Below, one piece after another: positions 34,511 to 45,457 of a DNA stretch of 64,000 nt (the first letter of the stretch is position 1; each line of letters begins with the position of its first letter). This DNA is from Mikania micrantha (lineage: Eukaryota; Streptophyta; Magnoliopsida; Asterales; Asteraceae). The notes under the pieces are model-generated. The model saw only the letters and a list, made by a program, of their open reading frames with translations. It was not told where the DNA came from and made no database searches. Made by a program: the position numbers and the translations under genes. The DNA lies in the NCBI GenBank assembly GCA_009363875.1, contig CM018689.1, positions 57,103,741-57,167,740 on the forward strand, given 5' to 3'.

Positions 34511-37320
34511 TGATAATGATTTAATTGGATCGGGTCTGCATCGGGTGGGTAGGGGGTGGTGGTATGGGAATGGAGGAGGATGTTTCGGTGACAATAGGTT
34601 GAGGTGAGGCAGATTCAACAGATTGAGTGGATTGGGTTAAAGGTGGTGTTTGTGGTTGGGCCGAGGATGGTGTATTTGAAGGGTGGGTTTGGGCCGAAGT
34701 AGGTAGGTTGGCAGGTTAGGTTGGGTTGGGGCCGAGGTTGATGAGGATTGGGCTGAGGTGGGTAGGGTGTTGAGTAAGGTATTTACACAGTTGGTGCAAG
34801 GAGTAAGGCTGGTTTGTGCAGGTTGCTTAAGGTCAACAGTGGTGGAGGATGGTGAAGGACATGGAACAGTATCTCCAAGAAATTCACAAAGTTGCAGAGT
34901 GGTTATAGAAGAGATTGAGGTGGTGCCTGTAAATGGTAAATCGGACTCATCAAAGCGAGCATGGCGAGTGATAAAAATACGGGATGATTGTGGTTCAAGA
35001 CAACGGAAGCCTTTATATTGAGTACAATAGCCAAGAAAGATGCATGGGAGACTTCGAGGCGATAGTTTGTTTTGAGAATAATCACGTAGGTAAGGATATA
35101 CCCGACAACCAAAGGTGTGAAAGTTTTCATACGTTGGAACACGATTGTATGCAATCTCAAATGGAGATTGATTATTAATAATTTTTGAAGGCAGCCGATT
35201 GAGAATGTACACAGCCGTGCTAAAGGCATCAACCCAATAGGTGGACGGGATATTCGCATTAAAAAGCATAGCGAGACCCGTCTCAACAATGTGACGATGC
35301 TTGCGTTCCGCCCGACCATTTTGTTGCGGAGTATACGGGCACGAAAGGCGATGGAAGGTGCCATTTTCATTGAGTAACCGCTTAACATTGTTGTTCAAAA
35401 ATTCACCACCGCCATCACTTTGGAAAAATTTTAATTTGCGTTCAAATTGCGTTTGAACAAATGTGATAAAGTGATTAAGCACCGTATAAAATTCAGATTT
35501 CGTCTTTAGTGGATAGAACCACACAAATCTAGAATGATCATCAACAAATATAACATAAAATCTGTGAGAATCATAAGATATAATTGGCGACGGACCCCAT
35601 AAACCACAATGAACCAAATCAAGCATATTTGTGGCACGGTGATCATTCAAATTAAAAGGTAATCGATGTGATTCTGAGAGCTGACAAGCCAAACAAAGTG
35701 TCGGTTTTGGTAAAATAGAAGTAACATTCAAGCGTCCCAAATTATTTAAAAGTTTAATAATGTCAAAAGACACATGTCCCAGTCTAGAGTGCCATAATTC
35801 ATAAGAGGCCTTCATATTTGGCCTACTAATGGAGACCAATGCATGTGGTTGATGTTGTAGCAAGTAGAGTCCTTGTTCACATCGTCCACGAGCTAGAACC
35901 TGCTTTGTTGTGCGATCCTGTATATAGAAATCCGGATGGGAAAAAAGAACATCGACATGGTTGTCATTAGTCAACTTGCTGATGGATAAAATGTTTTTAG
36001 TAATATGGGGAACAACCAAAACATCTTTTAATAAAATATTCTTAGCAATATGAGATTGTCCAATGTAAGATATAGGAAGTCTATTACCATCACCAAAAGT
36101 TACTTTGGATTTTCCCGTGTATGGTGTAGCAGAGGAGACAGAGGATGCCGATGAACTCATATGGTCCGTAGCACCGGAATCCACAAACCAATCTGGTGAC
36201 GAATTGTTAATGTTGCATTGGGCAGTAAAGGCTTTTGCAAGTGCCTCATCAGAAGTAGGGGCATGAGATGCATATGAAGCAAGATGGGGACAATTATTAG
36301 CATAATGGCCATCAGTCCTGCACAGTTGGCAATGAGGTGGTCGACGGCCACGGCCCCTCCCACCACGATAAGCACGTCCAGAGCCACGTCCAGAACCACG
36401 ACCACGATTGGTGGAGGGTGATCGGGTTTGGGCAGAGAAAGCAACAGTAGGTGTGGAGGAACCATGGATGGATTTTAAAAATAATTCATGAGCCTCCGCC
36501 TGTATAAGAACATCACGAAAAGTATGTGCCGATCGAGCGGCTCTTGAAGCAGTGGAAAAATCAAGAAAATCAGTTCCGAGACCACATAAAAACGCATGAA
36601 TCTTATCAGATTCAGGCATGGTTTCACCAATAGCGGATAACATATCACATATGGATTTAAATTTACGACCGAATTCAGCCACGAATGAGTTACCTTTCTT
36701 GATTAATCAAAGTTGATCCTTTAGATGTTGAATGCGTTCCACAGAAGAACAACGATAGGCACTTTCTAGTGCACACTAGATGTCGCGAGCAGTGGTTAGA
36801 CCCACGATTTCAGCAATAGCTTCCTCCGAAAGAGAGGCTTGGAGAATGATAATGGTCTTCTGATCAGCAGCGATCCATGCAGCGTAAGCGGGATTAAGAG
36901 AAACTTTATCATCCGAAGAGAGGGTCGGGGAAGGGGCAGCAGACGAACCATCAATATGGGATGTAAGATTCTGCGAAGCAAGAACCGGTGTAACTTGAGT
37001 ATGCCATACCAGGTAATTGGAAGATGAAAGCTTGATGGTGATCATATGCATGAGTCCATGGAGGTTGGTGGAATCAGAAGATGAGGCAGCCATGATAGCA
37101 GGAAGGTAGATGATCGGGTAGGGGAAGGAGGAAGATGACAGATAAGAGGAAGATGAAGGGAGAAGGCCAGGGATCGGAAGTTTAGGTGATTGATACCATG
37201 ATAATGATTTAATCTCACTACTAAATTAGTAGGAGGAGTTAACTATATATAATAATCAATATTACATAATATACCCTTGTACATATACAATAAGTACAAT
37301 ACAAGTATACAAGACTAATA
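34511..37320 (-). mobile_element. truncated Ty1/copia element nested in the LARD
   Basis: Target duplication CTACA is perfect (34506-34510 and 37321-37325). The right LTR is short, 37199-37320 (122 bp). Beside it a primer-site-like TGGTATCAATC occurs on the minus strand. At the other end only the last 15 bases of the second LTR remain (34511-34525, ATTAAATCATTATCA on the minus strand). They are fused directly to pol sequence just after a HPMQTRS-like stretch (34527-34547). The deletion removed RT, RNase H and nearly the whole 3' LTR. Gag, protease and integrase are still readable. Confidence 0.82.
34637..37093 (-). pseudogene. copia gag-protease-integrase frame, RT lost
   Basis: One reading frame from MAASSSDSTNLHGLMHMI, broken by in-frame TAG (36776-36778) and TGA (36707-36709); both look like C-to-T type changes of Trp and Arg codons. 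After the stops, 681 codons stay open (36682-34637). They include a Gag UBN2-like segment, the knuckle CQLCRTDGHYANNC, protease WFVDSGATDHM, pre-integrase ELWHSRLGHVSFDII, and integrase DHSRFVWFYPLKTKSEF, SDGGGEFLNN and YTPQQNGRAERKHRHI. Frame ends in a Pro/Ser-rich linker. The RT YVDD domain is missing. Reverse-strand frames here, including 161- and 102-codon ones, are shadows. Confidence 0.9.
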
Positions 37321-37325
37321 CTACA

Positions 37326-38584
37326 AACATTCATATCTTAGTTTAGACAAGAATGATGAGATTTTTCTTTTAAATCCTTAGTTTAAGAAAAACTTATAAC
37401 CATATCTAACTTCATCCATTATGTAGGATCATAACTCATTTGCCTTTAATCTCTAAGGCTTCACCATTTAATCATAAGAACTTAAACATATGTCTTAACT
37501 CAAGTCACTTTGGTGAACACACTCATCAACATATGATGAATGCTATTTGTATAAAATCACTAGACTCTTTAAATATAGTCAACAACATTGATACTCCACA
37601 ATATGATATCCCATGTATCTAAAGTGATTTATACATTTATATTGTTGTGTTAATGAAACCATGTATTAGGATACTCTCCCAAATTAAAGGATAAATCATC
37701 CATATAGTTTCAATAACGTTAATGGCTATAGCATAATCTACAAGACCATCTATATTGTAAGTATCTTTAATAAATGTGCAAAATTTATTAAAATTATTTA
37801 CAATAATAACATATATTTATTTCATATGTTATAGTAATCAAAATACACTTATGAATTTCCATGTTGATGCTTACAACATATATTAGACGACATCCTTCGT
37901 TCTTGTGTATTTTGTTTTAATACACTCACCATATTACATTGATATTTGATATGAGACTTACAACATATATAAGTCAATATCATAACCCGCTCATTGTGTT
38001 CGTGCAAGTCATCACTTGTAATTTCCGTTTAATTATGTATCTTTATTAGACTAGAAAAATTTAAATTCTTCAAAATTTAAATATTATTTACCATATATCA
38101 TTTTATTATTTCTGGATCAACTTGTTTATTTAAAAATAAATAAATAAACTTAAGCCATAGTTGAACATTTATAATAAAATATAACACACAACATATTTTA
38201 AACGGGGTACAAGAATGATAGCTAAACATCAAATCTTAAAGTGTTATTTCTTCAACATTTTCAACGTCTACCAAAATCATCTCAAATGACATCATCATTT
38301 GACATGTTTTGAAGTCCTCCTTCAATAGAAAGTCATGTTTCATTATGACATACAACAAATTAATTTCAAATTTTCATTTGTTGTATCTCATACTATGTAT
38401 TTAGGATGCTCTTCTAAGTTAGTAGACACATAATCCACATAATTTCAAACACAATGAAAGCAATAGAAGCATCTATATGTCATCATTACTTTATAATAAA
38501 TTCCACAGAATTTATTAATATAGTTAACTATAACATATATCTCTTTCATATGTTATAGTGATTATTGTGCATAAACGTATGTGT
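37326..38584. other. LARD internal non-coding DNA
   Basis: AT-rich sequence with a loosely repeated theme, CATATGTTATAGTGATT and ACAACATATATTAGAC, near 37820-37990 and 38530-38570. No coding region. The equivalent segment on the other side of the copia insert (32941-34505) is likewise non-coding. Confidence 0.6.
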
Positions 38585-38804
38585 GTGTGTTTTTTTTTGA
38601 ACGGCAATTTGGATCACTGACGGGTTATAGACCCACCCGATCATATCCACACCCCATAGGAGGAAACCCACCATAGGTGAGAGAAAACCCCTAGCCTAGC
38701 ATGGAACCCCTATTTTGTCCATGCCAGGACTTGAACCCGTGACCTCCCCAATATTGAAGCCACATGGTACCTCCCCTCAACCGCTTGAGCTAAGGATCAT
38801 TGGT
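38585..38804 (-). mobile_element. tRNA-derived SINE with 14-bp target duplication
   Basis: Target duplication ATAAACGTATGTGT is perfect (38571-38584 and 38805-38818). On the minus strand the 5' end has an A box (TTAGCTCAAGCGGTTGAGG) and a B box (GGGTTCAAGTCC), and the 3' end is an A tail (T run at about 38591-38598 on the plus strand). It is inserted in LARD internal DNA. Relatives at 45121-46024 and 51548-51759 share the same layout. Confidence 0.88.
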
Positions 38805-39499
38805 ATAAACGTATGTGTTATCTTAAGATATTGAACACAACCAACGCACCAAAACAAATGTTTGTTTGTAATAGTTTAAAAATGCATATAGATGAATTCT
38901 AAACATCAAGTCATATAGTGTTACTATCTTGACCACTTTCGGTATCTGACATTTCAATGTCATCTAGATCAGATTATGCATGAATGGTTGCACCTGTCAT
39001 GAGGAATCATCCTCGATATGCAATTACACGTGTCCTTTGGGATAAATAAAAAATGTCCCCACTAAAATCTTCATTCTTTAGTTGTTTCGTTTTGAAACTT
39101 TAAATCAAACAGTCATTAATCTGTTCAAAATAAAACGATTACACAAATCGTATCTAACTTTCATGTAAGATAATTAAATTGTTTACATAAAACAATTTAT
39201 TGTTTATAACATAAACTTTTTCTAATAATCATATTAGAATTTAGTCGATTATAAAATCGTGTCTAATGCTCACGTTAGATAATTGAAAATTGCTTACATA
39301 AAACAATTTTATTACATAATGCATGACTAACACGCACATGAATAAAATGTTTACTTAAACATTTTCATCCAAACATACTTCTATCTTGTCATGAAAACCA
39401 ACCGGTTAAAATTAACATTTTTTTTTATGACAAACCAGTTTCTACTGTGCTCGTTTAAAAATAAACAACAAAATTTTCAAAGTTTTTTTTTAATGTTTA

Positions 39500-40440
39500 T
39501 ATAACGAACTGATTCCAACACTTTTGTTAGAAATAAACGATTACGAATATCATTTCTAGAGCTTTTCGTTTAAAACAAGTCGATTCTAACATGCTTGTTA
39601 GAAATAAACGATTACTCGAACCGTTATAAAGCTTTTTTGTTTATAAAATAAAATGGTTTTAGCACACTTTGTTAAAAAAAAAATAAACGATTACCAAAAT
39701 CGTTATAAATCTTATTATGTTTATACAAAATAAAGTGATTCTAACATACTTGTTAGAAAAAAAAACACGATTACCAAAATCGTCATAAAACTCATTATGT
39801 TTATACCAAATAAACTAATTCTAAAACACTTGTTAGAAAATAAACGATTACCAAAATCGTTATAAAGCTTATTATGTTTATACCAAATAAACAAACTCTA
39901 ACACATTTGTTAGAAAATAAACGATTACAAAAATCGTTATATACTTATTACTTTGCAAGTAATCTTTTATAACACGATTGTTATAAAATAAATAAAGTGT
40001 TACACAAACACTCTCGATTCTAACATGTTTGTTAGAAATATAAATGCATGAGAACTTTTTCAAACACAATATTTTCTAATGTGTTTGTTAGAATATTTAT
40101 TATTTTAATCAACATTATAATTTCTAACACGCTCATTAGAAATATAAGTTAAATGTTGATAACCAAGTATACAGTTTCGAAAAACTTTGTTTCTAACACG
40201 AACATTAGAAAACTTAAATGGTTCAAACCAATATTGTTTTTTACCAAAAACAATAATTATATCTTACATTCTTGTTAGAAAATGTAAAGGTTTCGTAAAC
40301 AGTAATATTTTTAAAAATAATAATAATAAACTTCTAACACGCACGTTAAAAAAAAATTATTTACAAACATCTTATATGTGTTTCAAAACCACCTTTTTTT
40401 CTAATAAGATTATTAGAAAATGAATGTTCAAAAACATATT
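39500..40440. repeat. hairpin-rich degenerate tandem array in the LARD
   Basis: About 13 imperfect units of 50-80 bp. Most units hold two dyads: TTCTAAC...GTTAGAA (as in TTCTAACACNNTTGTTAGAA) and AACGATTAC...ATCGTT (as in AACGATTACAAAAATCGTT). Looser versions extend left to about 39100. Dyad arms are kept together: where an arm changes (TTATAAC near 39968), the partner changes too (GTTATAA). Confidence 0.75.
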
Positions 40441-40696
40441 TTGAAGCAACCAAAGATTGTTCATGGTTAAAATTCACAATCAAAACCCATTAACTCAAAA
40501 CATTGAATCAAAACATGTCTTGTAACATGGTATTCGGATTAAATATTGTACTCCAATTACAAAATCCGACCAACTTGTACTAAATATTTCTAAAAAAATA
40601 TTTACTAGATTTTATCAAAAATCTTAGTTTATATTTAACTTTCATGAACCCAAAATCCTTATTTATAAGGTTTTTCACGAAAATCTGTTTTAAAAT

Positions 40697-41373
40697 TGTA
40701 GGAAATGGGTTCATGTTTTTATTATAAAACAATAATAAAATATACATAATAACGATACACTAGTTATTCGTAAGAAATAATTTAGTACATTACCGGTTAC
40801 AAGACTAAAATAAAAGAATATAAATTACTAATTTATATATAAAACATGTTTTGATGCATGTCTTCGTTAGGTACTCCAAATAGCGAGTCTTCAATCAAGC
40901 ATTTTGACGAGCCGGTCACAAATACTTCAATACGCTTATGTCTTCCACCTATTTTTTATTGACATAGAATAAACATGTTGATGATTATGGTTGAGGCACG
41001 TATTCAATACGCTTCCTTTAAAACAGATTTCGCGCCTCTTCTTAAGATGAACGCGTCTGTCTCCCATGGTACAACAACCGAAACAGTTTGTGTACTGCCG
41101 GGATTAACCTAACACCTGAAAAGAATATCTTAAACAAGAGTTTGAAGAGTTGAGAAAGTTGGAAATTCTTGTGAGATTGTATGTAGTATCATTTTCAACC
41201 TTAACAAGACAACATATGTCTTCTATTTATACTACAAGAATAGAATACCAAGAGTCTTGACATAATACATATAATAAATATATGTAATTTGAAGAGTCTT
41301 GAATTAATTGAGTAATATGAAAAGTCTTTGATTTTAATTCATATTAAATTTGAAACTATTCAAATTTCCAACA
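40697..41373 (-). repeat. right LTR (5' LTR in element sense) of the LARD-like element
   Basis: 677 bp, TG to CA, followed by the target duplication GTTAC. It matches the split left LTR closely, with only scattered substitutions seen by eye, and lacks that copy's 42-bp internal duplication. Confidence 0.85.
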
Positions 41374-42067
41374 GTTACTTGTAATCCAATCATTCAATCA
41401 TGTTCTCCAATTTTGGCAATGAGAAGTCACAATTTTCTCCAGCATCGTCCATATTGGATTCTAAGTATGAGCAAACTTGAGTCTATAGGGATAACGAATG
41501 TAAATGAATTACATTTTATATATATAAGAAAATTTGGAAAGAAATGATGATAAATAAGTTTTTTATCTAGTTGAAAAAACTATTTTTTTGTCAATTTCGA
41601 ATGTAAATAACTAGATGTAGTTAATATAGCTATTATACATGGATTTATGTTATATGACGTGAAAGCTTCGCAACAAAATAGGCCGTGTCTAATACATAAG
41701 TAAGAAGAATGAGATATTGTTGTTCAAAATCGGGTCATCCGGTTCAAACCGAAGTAGCTCAGACGAGAGGTTCAGATGAGTACCCAGGTGCAACTGTGCA
41801 ACACGAATTACGGTTTAATTGCATCCAAACCATAATACCATTGGTGTGCAAGAGTTGTGACTTTTGTACAACTTTACTTGAAATAATTGAGTTTAATGCA
41901 ATTTAGATTTCATTTTTAGTCAAAACATTAAAAACTTAATTAAATATGTTACATTTTGTGTGCAAGACTCGTATCCGTCTCATATTGTGTTCTCGTATCC
42001 GTCGGTCAGACATTAGTAAGGAGGCATTACTATTGATTTTGTGAATATTATTGATTAATTAATTTAT
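41374..42067. other. host spacer right of the LARD
   Basis: Continues the pre-insertion sequence from 18997. No gene is recognised. A 65-codon Cys-containing frame at 41709-41906 lacks a signal peptide and other support. Confidence 0.5.
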
Positions 42068-43398
42068 AGGGTGGGGTTATAGTAAAAAGACTTAGATTGC
42101 TGAGAAGTATGAGAAAGATTATGGGTCATTAGATATATATTTTAATGGTTGAAATCAAAGATGTATTAAAAAAGTTAGTGGAAGGGTATTTTAGTCATAA
42201 ACACTTTTGTTGACTTTTTATCATTTCTCCCCATTTTTTAAACGGTCATAACCTTTACATATAATATTATTTTTTAAAAAATTACACAAAAAAAAACGAG
42301 CATTTTTTATCTTTAAAACGAGTATAGTATTGTTATATAAAAAAATTAAAAAAAAATGTTTTCCTCTGCCTTTTATATTTGTAATGCGTCATTGTGTCTA
42401 ATTGTCTATTATTGTGTCTTTTTGTTTGTGAGTGTTTCTTTTTGTCGTCGTAGTGTCTAACTATTTTTTTTTATAAATTCATGAGCTTTAAAAATAATAT
42501 TGGTGAAACAACAAAATCACGTACTTTTTATATGTAAACCATAATGATAAAACAAAACAAATTCATTTAATACAATAATGTGTATGTTACACAATGACTT
42601 AAACGTAAAACACAATGACGTGTAGATTACACAATGACCTTAACATAAAACAAAATAATGAGAATTACACAGTGAACTGAACGTAAGATACAATATGATG
42701 TTATATTACACAATCATCTGAAGATAAAAAACAATGATGAATATATTACACAATGACCTGATTACCTGAACATAACACACAATGTGTATATTACAGAATG
42801 ACCTGAACATAAAACACAATGACACGTAGATTACACAATGACCTTAACGTAAAACAAAATAACGACTATTACACAATGACCTGAAAGTAAGACATAATAA
42901 TGTTATATTACACAATCATTTGAAGATAAAAAACAATGATGAATATATTACACAATGACCTTAACGTAATACACAATGATGATTATATTACACAATGTTA
43001 TTATGACGATAAAACATAATGATGAATATATTACACAATGACATAAACATATATACAATGACGAAAATGTATTTTTCAAAAAAAATAAAATCAATTTATG
43101 TTTTTTAAAATTATAAGTTTTATAAACATAATGGTAAAATAACACAATTATGTACTTTTAATACATAAAACATAAAAAATAAATAAGAACAATTTATTTA
43201 ATGCCTAAAAAACAATAACAAAATAACACAATATGATATAAAAATAAAACAAAATAATAAAAATATTAAACACAATGACATGAAGCATTAAACACAATGA
43301 CCAAAATACACTTTTTTATAAAATTAGAGTAATGTGACTTGTCAAATCCACAATTCTTCTCACATTTCTTACAAATCTCACATTTTTTACTTGAACCT
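42068..43398. mobile_element. MULE-like non-autonomous element with minisatellite core
   Basis: The outer ends are roughly inverted: TGGGGTTATAGTAAAA on the left and, reverse-complemented, TGGGTTATATAAAA on the right. Farther in, the arms carry GAGAAGTATGAGAAAGATT and GTGAGAAGAATTGTGG, text typical of plant Mutator-like elements. No clean target duplication was found, so borders are approximate. The core (about 42540-43310) is a minisatellite built on ACACAATGACCTGAACRTAA and GATGAATATATTACACAATG, with roughly 35-60-bp spacing. No transposase. Confidence 0.5.
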
Positions 43399-43661
43399 AA
43401 TTTTATATAACCCAAGGTGCGAAGTTGATTGACGGTATTAGTTTACATGAAATTATATCGTTACTAATTGCTATTTAATAAAGCATGTGATAGCTTCATA
43501 TTGTAGTTATGGATTTTTAAGGAGTTTTTGTATAGACTAAAAAAACATTAAAGTTTCTCAAGTCTTGATTCAAGGTAATCTGTGGCCAATGCCTTGCTTG
43601 AAAAGTGTTTGAGGATATAAATATGATTTAAGGAGAAAATAACATTATATTATCATCATTT

Positions 43662-43936
43662 TACGCCCCATTTGCGGTGCACGTATATAATGTATATATG
43701 TGTGGGCCTTTAAGAGGCAAAAGTAAAAGTACACTAATTTTAATGTTATTTTAGTTATTTGTGAAAATAACATTAAAATTATTGGGATGATCAACTTCAA
43801 ACGATAACTTTGAGCCGGGGACTCTTTCGGAGCAGCCTCTCTATATCAATTGGGATAGGAGTAAGGTTTGTATCTATCCCTCTCCCCAGACCCTACTGAA
43901 AAATGAGAATATACTAGGTAAGGTTGTTGTTGTATA
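43662..43936 (+). repeat. dispersed repeat, GCCCCATTTGCGG family, copy 3, with RTE/SINE-type tail
   Basis: The segment opens TTACGCCCCATTTGCGGTGC and continues as in the inverted copy at 6690-6886. It ends GAGCAGCCTCTCTATATCAA, GGAGTAAGGTTTGTATCTAT, CTCCCCAGACCCTACT and a GTTGTTGTTGTA tail. That tail is the common 3' end of plant RTE-type LINEs and the SINEs they mobilise. No A or B box was recognised at the 5' side. Confidence 0.6.
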
Positions 43937-43996
43937 TTATCATCATTTTCAATCTAATAATTAAATAAGAGTTGTACGTATACAAGACTTGTTTAA

Positions 43997-44402
43997 TTAA
44001 TCATGCATACAACAAATGCAAAACGTGCCAGTACATTTTGATATTGCTATGTATCCTCCTCTTGGCATGTAGCGTATGCATTCGTCAGCACAATAATCAT
44101 CTCTGCAAAGGTTTGGTACAAAATCAAATACATATGATCTTGTACCAGGACCTACAAACCAAAATAGAAGAAATAAACATCATAGTTATCTTAGAACCAA
44201 ACGAATATCATAAATCAATTCTTCTATATATATTGCAATTTGAAGGTAAAACATAAAAATAATTATAATTATAACATTTATGTATTACATAATACATACC
44301 AAGAGATTGGCAAAATTCCACGGGAAGTGCAGCAATAATTCCATTCATGCAATTTGTAAATAGCATATAAAAGAATATAAAGCGAAGAAGATCTTTCTCC
44401 AT
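43997..44402 (-). CDS. secreted defensin-like cysteine-rich peptide, 2 exons (85 aa)
   Basis: Exon 1 is 44402-44300 and exon 2 is 44151-43997 (stop TAA). The 148-bp intron is GT-AG (donor G|GTATGT, acceptor TTTGTAG|GT), and the phases join cleanly. Residues 1 to about 25 (MEKDLLRFIFFYMLFTNCMN...) form a signal peptide. The mature part has 8 cysteines: VEFC, VPNLC, RDDYC, ADEC, ISKC, TFC, IC, C. Spacing is C-X18-C-X4-C-X3-C-X14-C-X4-C-X-C-C, with a CXXXC, a glycine-rich GGYIAISKC and a CXC. That is the plant defensin-like (DEFL) layout, with the usual intron just after the signal-peptide exon. Such peptides act in the apoplast in defence or cell signalling; which applies here is unknown. The start ATG at 44402 is preferred over upstream TTG codons. 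It sits alone among repeats. Confidence 0.78.
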
Positions 44403-44411
44403 TACCAACAA

Positions 44412-45104
44412 AAATATTTGATTATAAAAGTATCAGGTGTTGTTTTTAAGGTTAAAATACACGGTTATTTATAATGGTTTTGTACTAAAGGGTCTTTAAA
44501 TTTATGGAATTTTGTAGTAATTGGTTTTGTATTAATGAGCATTTATTCATTATACAGAACCGTTTATTTATATATAACTAAATATACTAGTTTGTTTTTC
44601 TATAAATAAACCGTTTCATTTGTAAATACTTAAATACTAACATGTTGGTTTAGCTCGAGACTAAAAGTACAAAATTTTACAAAAAATAGAAATTTTTTTG
44701 AAAAATGTATATTTTTAAATTTTGAGATAGCTAGCCACAACCTAACTAGAGTTTTGTAAGTGTTAAGCTCGAGCTCTTCTTTCAAGCTTGTTAAAAAAGT
44801 CTACCGAAGCCCATCCGGCTTGCTAAAGTTCGAGCTCTGCCTGGGCTTGAATCTTTACAATCCTATTACGTAGTAAAAACACAAAGAAATAATTAAAGAG
44901 GTCATTCGTGGTCACTGGTCAGTCATCTTAGAAGTCTAACACTTTAATGTGACTATAAGAGTTTTGGTGTTATGTTCGTTAATTACAGAAAGAGTTATAA
45001 ATGGCCAAAGTTACATAGGATAGTGCATAGGTTATTGTCTATGTGTCAAAAGACATGCATTTTACTAGCTGTGCATTCTTTTATTTGTTAATAATGGGTC
45101 ATGA
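44412..45104. other. spacer upstream of the defensin-like gene
   Basis: Presumed promoter region of the minus-strand peptide gene, then AT-rich DNA. No further coding region or bounded element is recognised. Confidence 0.5.
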
Positions 45105-45120
45105 ACCCAGCTTATTACTT

Positions 45121-45419
45121 TTTTTTAATGGTTAATTTTTGGATCACTAGAGAATTATTGTGCCACCAGCAGTAACACCCGATCATATCCACCACAAAGT
45201 CACAAGTTCTGGATGAAACAGAGCCGGCTCCCTTCGCTAAAAAATGAGGCAATGGCCTAGGGCCCCATATGGTCAGGCTTCGCGGTCGATTTTTTTCCAA
45301 GCATTTGGTCCATTGGGTGTCAAAAGTTTGAAACCGTAGTTAACTGTTTGGTTTGTAGTTTTCACTAAAAACCGGACTGGACCGTGAAAGTATGCATGAA
45401 TGCATGCATACACACATAC

Positions 45420-45457
<38 letters not shown>

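Larger units (their letters stand above)
18998..41373 (-). mobile_element. LARD-like LTR element, outermost layer of a nested block
   Basis: The 5-bp target duplication GTTAC is perfect (18993-18997 and 41374-41378). The right LTR is 40697-41373 (677 bp, plus-strand TGTAGGAAAT to TTTCCAACA). The left LTR is the same sequence split by a later insertion: 18998-19553 and 32778-32940. It also carries an extra about 42-bp tandem duplication, so 719 - 42 = 677. Orientation is minus: a purine tract GTGGGGGAT abuts the LTR at 32941 and the LTR starts TGTTGGAAATTTG in that sense. The element's own internal DNA (32941-34505 and 37326-40696, minus a SINE) has no gag or pol. No usual initiator-Met primer site is seen next to 40697. 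It is therefore a large non-autonomous derivative. Confidence 0.85.

Noticed and set aside
34903..35388. 161-codon minus-strand frame in the copia element
   Set aside because: It is a different frame over the integrase region, whose motifs are in the main frame.
41709..41906. 65-codon cysteine-containing frame
   Set aside because: It has no signal peptide, no recognised motif and no splice or promoter support.
43972..44256. 94-codon plus-strand frame with several cysteines
   Set aside because: It is the antisense shadow of exon 2 and the intron of the defensin-like gene.
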